DNA of 64,000 nt from a bacterium EF100-94H03 bin56. Lineage in GTDB: Bacteria; Pseudomonadota; Alphaproteobacteria; SP197. Below are positions 58,966-64,000 of the stretch, piece after piece (position 1 is the stretch's first letter; the number at the start of each line of letters is the position of its first letter). A program made the position numbers and the translations under genes. The DNA lies in NCBI GenBank assembly GCA_002238685.1, contig MPMV01000017.1, forward strand, positions 1 to 64,000. The letters run 5' to 3'. A model generated the notes under the pieces. That model saw nothing but the letters and a program-made list of their open reading frames with translations, did not search any database and was not told the origin of the DNA.

Positions 58966-59952
58966 ATGATCAAGAAAGCTGTTTGGATAGCGGCGGGCAT
59001 GCTTCTGGCTGTCCAGCTGACGCCGAATACGGTGGCCGCGGATTCAGTCAAGCCGATTTATCAGGGTGTCTCGGAGGAGCTCTTCCAGACCTACATTGTC
59101 GGCATGGGCCTGGAAGAACTCGGCTACGAGGTCGATGAGCCAACGGTCGCCCAGATGCAGGCCAGTTTCGTGGCGGTGGTGAACGGCGACGCCTCGTTCT
59201 ATCCGGCGTTCTGGTGGCCGCTTCACAAGACGTTCTGGGAACAGCAGGGTGGCGATGCTGTCTGGCAGCGGGCCGGAACCCTGGTCGAGAATTCACTGCA
59301 GGGATACCTCATCGACAAGGCAACCGCGGAGGCCCAAGACATCACGACGCTCGACCAACTGCAGGATCCGGAACTCGCGAAGCTGTTCGATATCGACGGC
59401 AACGGCAAGGCCGACCTCTATGGCTGCGAGACGGGTTGGGGTTGCGAGCGTGTCATCGAGCACCAGCTCGATGCCTACGAGTTGCGCGACACGGTGGAGC
59501 ACCGTCAAGGCGGCTATTTCGCCATCATTCCAGACGCCGTGGAACGTATCAGGAGCGGTCAGCCCACGCTCTACTACACCTGGACCCCGCTCTGGCTCAG
59601 TGGCGTTCTGCGTCCCGGACACGAGGTGGTGTGGCTCAACGTCCCCTTCACGTCCCTGCCCGATGGCCGGACCGAAGAGGACAGTACGACCGTGGAGGGT
59701 ATCGGCAATCTGGGGTTTGCCGTCAACACGCAGCATGTCATCGCAAGCACGGCGTGGCTTGAGGCCAATCCGGTCGCAGGGAAGTGGTTCGAGCTGCTGC
59801 AGATCCCCATCGACGCCATCAATGCCCAGAACATGCTCGTGAACGAGGGCGAGAAGTCGGACGAGCAGATACGCCAGCACGCCCGCGACTGGATCGAAGC
59901 GAACCAGGCGCAATGGGACAGCTGGATCGCTGAGGCGCAGGCCGCGCAGTAG
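58966..59952 (+). CDS. Glycine betaine/proline-betaine ABC transporter, substrate-binding protein (OpuAC/ProX-like)
   Basis: 328 residues from ATG 58966 with GAGGGAGG upstream. A Sec signal (I-K-K-A-V-W-I-A-A-G-M-L-L-A-V) with an A-A-D cleavage region gives a periplasmic protein. Tryptophans typical of the quaternary-amine aromatic box are present (Y-P-A-F-W-W-P, T-W-T-P-L-W-L-S). Followed by an intrinsic terminator and then the ATPase and permease genes. It diverges from the MttB-like gene across a 184-bp region. Confidence 0.92.
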   Translation: MIKKAVWIAAGMLLAVQLTPNTVAADSVKPIYQGVSEELFQTYIVGMGLEELGYEVDEPTVAQMQASFVAVVNGDASFYPAFWWPLHKTFWEQQGGDAVWQRAGTLVENSLQGYLIDKATAEAQDITTLDQLQDPELAKLFDIDGNGKADLYGCETGWGCERVIEHQLDAYELRDTVEHRQGGYFAIIPDAVERIRSGQPTLYYTWTPLWLSGVLRPGHEVVWLNVPFTSLPDGRTEEDSTTVEGIGNLGFAVNTQHVIASTAWLEANPVAGKWFELLQIPIDAINAQNMLVNEGEKSDEQIRQHARDWIEANQAQWDSWIAEAQAAQ

Positions 59953-59985
59953 CGCGCCTGCTCTTTCTGTACAGCCTGGATACAG

Positions 59986-60015
59986 CGGGTGCATGGTTCG
60001 CCATGCACCCGTTTT
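59986..60015 (+). terminator. Intrinsic terminator/attenuator with UUCG tetraloop
   Basis: CGGGTGCATGG, loop TTCG, CCATGCACCCG, then TTTT at 60012-60015. This is an 11-bp stem with a very stable tetraloop and a short T-tract, the best intrinsic terminator in the window. Placed between the binding-protein stop and the ATPase start (60038), it should raise binding-protein mRNA relative to the membrane components. Confidence 0.85.
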
Positions 60016-60037
60016 GATTCGATCGCTCGGAGACGGC

Positions 60038-61111
60038 ATGCCGAACGCCACCATTGAATGCCGCGGCGTCTGGAAAATCTTCGGCGACCGCGAGAAGGAG
60101 GCGCTGGCCGCGGTCAGGTCGCGCGAAATCGGAAAGAGCCAGGTTCTTGACGAATTCGGATGCGTCGTCGGCGTGCGGGATGTCAGCTTCGACGTGGCCG
60201 AGGGCGAAATCTTCTGCATCATGGGCCTGTCGGGCTCCGGCAAGTCCACGCTCATCCGACATGTGAACCGGCTCATCGATCCCAGTGCGGGCGAAATTCT
60301 GGTCGAGGGCGTCGCGGTCAACACGCTTGCGCCGGAAGCCCTGCGCGAACTCCGGTCGAGGAAGATCGGAATGGTGTTTCAGAACATGGCCCTTCTGCCC
60401 CACCGGACGGTGCTGGACAATGTCGCGCTCGGTCTCGAGCTGCGCGGCGTTGACAGGACCGAGCGCAACGCAACCGCCGTGAACACACTTGAGCGGGTCG
60501 AACTCGCCGGTTGGGGCGACCGTTATCCCGACGAGCTTTCGGGCGGCATGAAGCAGCGTGTCGGCCTGGCTCGTGCGCTGGCGGCCGATCCGCACATTCT
60601 CCTGATGGACGAGCCCTTCTCGGCGCTCGATCCTCTGATTCGCCGGGAACTCCAGGGCGAGTTCATGACACTGGCTTCCCAGATGAACAAGACCACCCTG
60701 TTCATCACCCACGACCTCGATGAAGCGATCCGGATCGGCCACCGCATCGCCGTCATGAAGGACGGTGCACTGGTGCAGATCGGCACTCCCGAAGATATCG
60801 TCACCAACCCGAAGGACGACTATGTGGCGGATTTCGTTGCCGGGATTTCCAGACTCAACCTGGTGACGGCGCAAAAGATCATGGAACCGCCCGAGGCTTA
60901 CACCACGCAGCACGGTGCGATCGACGAGAAGGTCTGCCCTCGGGCCTCGCCGGACGACAGCCTGGACCGCCTGACTGACCTTGCAGTCGGAAGCCCGCAT
61001 CCCATTCTCGTCATCGCGGACGGCAGGACCGTCGGTATCGTGACCGGCCGGACCCTGCTTCGAGGCATTCAAGGCAACCGGTCGGGAGACGGATCCCAGG
61101 CAACGACCTGA
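60038..61111 (+). CDS. Glycine betaine/proline-betaine ABC transporter, ATP-binding protein (OpuAA/ProV-like)
   Basis: 357 residues from ATG 60038 (CGGAGA upstream). It has the quaternary-amine-transporter N-terminal extension (V-W-K-I-F-G), Walker A G-L-S-G-S-G-K-S-T, signature L-S-G-G-M-K-Q-R-V-G-L-A-R-A-L, Walker B L-L-M-D-E-P-F-S-A-L-D and the switch T-H-D-L-D-E-A. A C-terminal tail holds a single shortened CBS-like repeat (I-L-V-I-A-D-G-R-T-V-G-I-V-T). It drives uptake with the next gene, 22 bases downstream. Confidence 0.95.
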   Translation: MPNATIECRGVWKIFGDREKEALAAVRSREIGKSQVLDEFGCVVGVRDVSFDVAEGEIFCIMGLSGSGKSTLIRHVNRLIDPSAGEILVEGVAVNTLAPEALRELRSRKIGMVFQNMALLPHRTVLDNVALGLELRGVDRTERNATAVNTLERVELAGWGDRYPDELSGGMKQRVGLARALAADPHILLMDEPFSALDPLIRRELQGEFMTLASQMNKTTLFITHDLDEAIRIGHRIAVMKDGALVQIGTPEDIVTNPKDDYVADFVAGISRLNLVTAQKIMEPPEAYTTQHGAIDEKVCPRASPDDSLDRLTDLAVGSPHPILVIADGRTVGIVTGRTLLRGIQGNRSGDGSQATT

Positions 61112-61133
61112 GAGGGTCAGGGAGTGACGGCTC

Positions 61134-62069
61134 ATGGATGAATGCGGCCTGCTGAACGTCTTCGAATGCGGCACGATTCCGATTGAGATCTGGGTCTCGG
61201 ACGGACTGCGATGGCTGGTCGCCAACTACCGTCCCTTCTTTCAGGCCCTGAAATGGCCCGTGGAGCTGGTGCTGCGCAACTTCGAATGGGCACTTGGCAG
61301 CGTGCCGCCGACGCTCATGCTGGCCGTCTTCGCCTTGGCGGCCTGGCAGATCGCGGGAGTCAGGCTGATGCTCGGCGTCGCCGGATCGCTGCTCTTTATC
61401 GGTTTCCTCGGGGTATGGCCGGAGACTATGACGACACTTTCGGTCGTCTTCACATCCCTGGTCCTGTGCCTCGTCATCGGCTTGCCGTTGGGTATCTGGG
61501 CTGCCAGGAGCAACCGCTTCTATGCTCTCGCGCGGCCCGTTCTTGACGGGATGCAGACCATTCCGGCCTTCGTCTATCTGGTGCCGATCGTCATGCTGTT
61601 CGGCATCGGCAATGTTCCTGGCGTCATCGTCACCATCGTCTTCGCGTTGCCTCCCGTCATCCGCCTGACCAATCTCGGAATCCGGCAGGTGCCGAACGAC
61701 GTGATCGAAGCCATGCTGGCCTTTGGCGCGTCCGAACGCCAGTTGTTGTGGAAGGCGCAGCTGCCACTCGCCATGCCCTCCATCATGGCGGGCATCAACC
61801 AGACACTCATGATGTCGCTGTCGATGGTTGTCATCGCCTCCATGATCGCGGTGGGAGGGCTCGGCCAGATGGTGCTTCGCGGAATTGGACGGCTGGACAT
61901 GGGAATTGCGACCGTCGGAGGGCTCGGCATCGTGATGCTGGCCATCGTGCTGGACCGGCTGACACAGTCCATCGCGCAGAGCAGCCAGCGTCGAAGGGGC
62001 GCATCGTGGCGGGAACGCGGCCCCGCCGGCCTCTTCCTGAAATGGATGGGGAAAATCCGAACACGATGA
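61134..62069 (+). CDS. Glycine betaine/proline-betaine ABC transporter, permease (OpuAB/ProW-like)
   Basis: 311 residues with about six hydrophobic segments and the family's EAA-type loop A-M-L-A-F-G-A-S-E-R-Q-L-L-W-K. The I-R-L-T-N-L-G-I-R-Q-V-P segment matches ProW-type permeases. With the OpuAC/ProX-like and OpuAA/ProV-like genes it completes a single betaine importer. Confidence 0.93.
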   Translation: MDECGLLNVFECGTIPIEIWVSDGLRWLVANYRPFFQALKWPVELVLRNFEWALGSVPPTLMLAVFALAAWQIAGVRLMLGVAGSLLFIGFLGVWPETMTTLSVVFTSLVLCLVIGLPLGIWAARSNRFYALARPVLDGMQTIPAFVYLVPIVMLFGIGNVPGVIVTIVFALPPVIRLTNLGIRQVPNDVIEAMLAFGASERQLLWKAQLPLAMPSIMAGINQTLMMSLSMVVIASMIAVGGLGQMVLRGIGRLDMGIATVGGLGIVMLAIVLDRLTQSIAQSSQRRRGASWRERGPAGLFLKWMGKIRTR

Positions 62070-62419
62070 CCGCGGAACTGCCGACCGGGCGTTGACGAGT
62101 TCAGCCAATCATTATGAAAGCGGATGTGCTCCAGGTCTGGCGTGGTGCTGTTGCCCACACCAGATACACGGTCGACCGCGTGCCGGTCGCTCGGACGTTG
62201 CGGCCCCTTGTCATGAAGAACAGGAAGACCCGCAGGCTGTCGCGCGAGGATGAAGATTCGTGAACAACAGCTTGACGTGGCAGTGGATCCGGTTCGGGGG
62301 GCTGTGTGCCCCGCCCGTACATGACGGGAAACGACTACGGTCCGGCCTCCCCGGAAGGACTTTCGCACCAGGCTCCGCACCGGTAGGCTGATTCTCAATC
62401 CATCCTTGGCCACCACCAC
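62070..62419. other. Region between permease and HpbD-like gene, no gene recognised
   Basis: About 350 bases. A 49-codon forward frame from ATG 62114 and a longer antisense frame exist but neither has a recognisable signature. No clear ribosome-binding site precedes the TTG of the next gene, so the promoter and leader of the epimerase-like gene may lie here. Confidence 0.35.
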
Positions 62420-63526
62420 TTGAAGATCGCCGAACTGCACGTCCACCGGATCGACCTGCGGATCCGGACCGGATCCTACGTCATGTCGGGCGCCAGCCTC
62501 GAAGCGGTGGACTCCACCGTCGTCGAACTCATCACGGATACGGGCCTCAAGGCCTACGGCGAGACCTGCCCCGTCGGCCCGACCTACCAGCCCGAGCACG
62601 CGCTCGGCGCCCGGGCCGCGTTGGCCGAAATGGCCCCTCACCTGATTGGCGAGGATCCGCTGAATGCCAACGCCCTCCACCGGAACATGAACGCCCACCT
62701 CAATGGTCACAACTACGCAAAGGCCGTGGTCGATATGGCGCACTGGGATCTCATGGGAAAGGTCCACGGTGCGAGAGTCTGCGATCTTCTCGGCGGCGCG
62801 GTCTTCGAGGAGGTGCCATCCTACTATGCCATCAGCGTCGGCGAACCTGACGAGGTCGCCCGCCTCGCCCTGGAAAAGAGCAGGCAGGGTTTCCCGCGCC
62901 TGCAGCTCAAGGTGGGCGGACGCACCATCGACGCCGACATCGCGACGATCCGCAAGGTCTGGGAGACCGTCGGGAGGACGGTCAGGCTCGTCGCCGATGC
63001 CAACCGGTCCTGGACGACCCGTGACGCCCTGCATCTGTCGAAGTCCTGTGCAGATATCCCGGTCGTCCTCGAGCAGCCCTGCAACACCATGACGGAAATC
63101 GCCCGCATCCGTCCGCAACTCGAGCATCCCGTCTACCTCGACGAGAGTACGGAAAGCCTCGGCGATGTCCTGAACGCCGTCGGTTCCGGCCTCTGCGACG
63201 GATTCGGATTCAAGGTCGGACGGCTCGGCGGCCTCAGTCACCTGCGCACGGCGCGCGATATCTGCAGGGTATGGTCCCTTCCCCATACCTGCGACGACAG
63301 CTTCGGCGGCGACATCACAGCGGCCGCCTGCGTTCATGCCGGAGCGACGGTGGAGGCGCATCTCAACGAGGGCGTCTGGATCTCGCAGCCCTATACCGGC
63401 GTTCACTACGATCCCGAAGGCGGCATCGAGGTTTCGAACGGTCGGATCTCCCTGCCCAGAGGACCGGGCCTGGGAGTCACGCCATCACCGGAGCGACTCG
63501 GTCCTCCTGTCGCGTCCTACGGTTGA
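62420..63526 (+). CDS. hpbD: Enolase-superfamily epimerase, hydroxyproline-betaine 2-epimerase (HpbD)-like
   Basis: 368 residues from TTG 62420 (no earlier start in frame; start uncertain). Enolase-superfamily barrel residues fit 1,1-proton-transfer epimerases: the first lysine in L-Q-L-K-V-G, metal ligands in V-A-D-A-N, L-E-Q-P and L-D-E-S, and the second lysine in G-F-K-V-G-R-L-G-G. Such a Lys/Lys pair is used by HpbD, which epimerises trans-4-hydroxyproline betaine and proline betaine. The context (betaine ABC importer, proline-racemase-family protein, methyltransferases) matches HpbD neighbourhoods. Dipeptide epimerases are the main alternative. Confidence 0.8.
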   Translation: MKIAELHVHRIDLRIRTGSYVMSGASLEAVDSTVVELITDTGLKAYGETCPVGPTYQPEHALGARAALAEMAPHLIGEDPLNANALHRNMNAHLNGHNYAKAVVDMAHWDLMGKVHGARVCDLLGGAVFEEVPSYYAISVGEPDEVARLALEKSRQGFPRLQLKVGGRTIDADIATIRKVWETVGRTVRLVADANRSWTTRDALHLSKSCADIPVVLEQPCNTMTEIARIRPQLEHPVYLDESTESLGDVLNAVGSGLCDGFGFKVGRLGGLSHLRTARDICRVWSLPHTCDDSFGGDITAAACVHAGATVEAHLNEGVWISQPYTGVHYDPEGGIEVSNGRISLPRGPGLGVTPSPERLGPPVASYG

Positions 63527-64000
63527 GTCGATCGCTTCGACATCCGCCTCGTCGCCTCCGGCGTCTCGCCATGAAAGGAGCCGAACCACCGGTCGCACGG
63601 GGTCCGGGGCTCCGTGGTTGCGTTCGACGTAGCGGTCGTGGCGCTGGTGGAGGAAGTCGCCGGCCCTGATGCCCCTGTCGTTCGCCGGTCAGGCTGTCAC
63701 TCTCTCGAATCCCCTTGTGGGAGGCGACCGCGATCAACACCTTCCGCTGCGGGCGAAAGAGCTGAATGTCCCGGAGCGCGCCGATTTCGTTGTTGACGGC
63801 CATGACCGAACTGCTTGCCGGACGCGGCCTGCCCGGCGCCGGGTGCCGAAAGCCTCATGACTGTTTCGGCACTCGGCTGAGCCTCTCCACCGGAACACCT
63901 TTCACGGCACCGGGAAATCCGGAATTGACGACGATTGTCAACCAACGGATCCCGACATTCTTTGGCATCACATCAGCAGCCTCGAAGTGCCACGGTGCCG
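63527..64000. other. Window end, no gene recognised
   Basis: About 470 bases after the HpbD-like gene. An antisense frame (63477-63803) begins with N-N-E-I-G-A-L-R-D-I and contains V-L-I-A-V-A-S-H-K-G, which hints at coding sequence, but it soon becomes low-complexity and no family could be assigned. A gene beginning or ending beyond the window cannot be excluded. Confidence 0.35.

Noticed and set aside
61574-63406. 610-codon minus-strand frame over the permease end and HpbD-like gene
   Set aside because: It spans two real genes and their gap without any family signature.

Overview
This window is high-G+C bacterial DNA with dense, short-spaced genes. Gene content points to an alphaproteobacterium, probably a free-living heterotroph specialised on methylated amines, betaines and sugar acids. 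Markers for this are a DUF2125 protein, the VC_2705-type symporter with its DUF4212 partner, a glx/mgs-like glutamate-synthase operon, several osmolyte catabolic genes and many GTG starts. The assignment rests on gene content only; no rRNA or tRNA gene was seen.

Layout. 1-2.1 kb is a decaying edge: the 3' end of a DEAD-box helicase, a PhoX phosphatase remnant joined to the start of an IS3-type transposase, and a YhaV toxin without a recognisable antitoxin. 2.1-7.4 kb (minus strand) holds a trimethylamine-dehydrogenase-like flavoprotein, an acyl-CoA dehydrogenase, a carnitinyl-CoA-dehydratase-like crotonase and an aminotransferase. 7.4-13.8 kb has glycerol kinase, an M20 peptidase, an esterase, a duplicated scrap of the peptidase gene, a zinc-finger/PD-(D/E)XK-like pair and a MOSC protein.

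14-27 kb is a sugar-acid locus. It has a CUT1 ABC transporter (binding protein, two permeases and a distant ATPase), an aldehyde dehydrogenase, an enolase-superfamily dehydratase, a 2-hydroxyacid dehydrogenase, a DHDPS-family lyase, two sialidase-like proteins (one frameshifted) and a GlxA-type regulator. 27-30.5 kb is housekeeping: uvrB, a pteridine-reductase-like SDR and folB.

30.5-37.8 kb has a GntR regulator divergent from an operon of FAD oxidase, glutamine-synthetase-like ligase, the three N-methylglutamate-synthase-like subunits (amidotransferase, GXGXG, FMN) and a 133-aa orphan protein. This looks like a variant of the N-methylglutamate route lacking the usual MgdABCD dehydrogenase. 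38-50 kb has a YggT-like membrane protein, a symporter/DUF4212 pair facing an operon with a membrane-anchored exonuclease and a CBS/nucleotidyltransferase, a DUF2125 protein, and an RND efflux pump with its adaptor.

50-54.6 kb has a thioesterase, a TPR protein, a lone polyamine-type binding protein and a beta-lactamase-fold hydrolase. 55-63.5 kb is the most interesting part, a betaine locus: BHMT-like methyltransferase, proline-racemase-family protein, non-pyrrolysine MttB-family methyltransferase, a complete glycine/proline-betaine ABC transporter, and an enolase-superfamily member resembling hydroxyproline-betaine epimerase (HpbD). I infer import of a (hydroxy)proline betaine, epimerisation, MttB/BHMT-type demethylation and racemase-family processing of the product.
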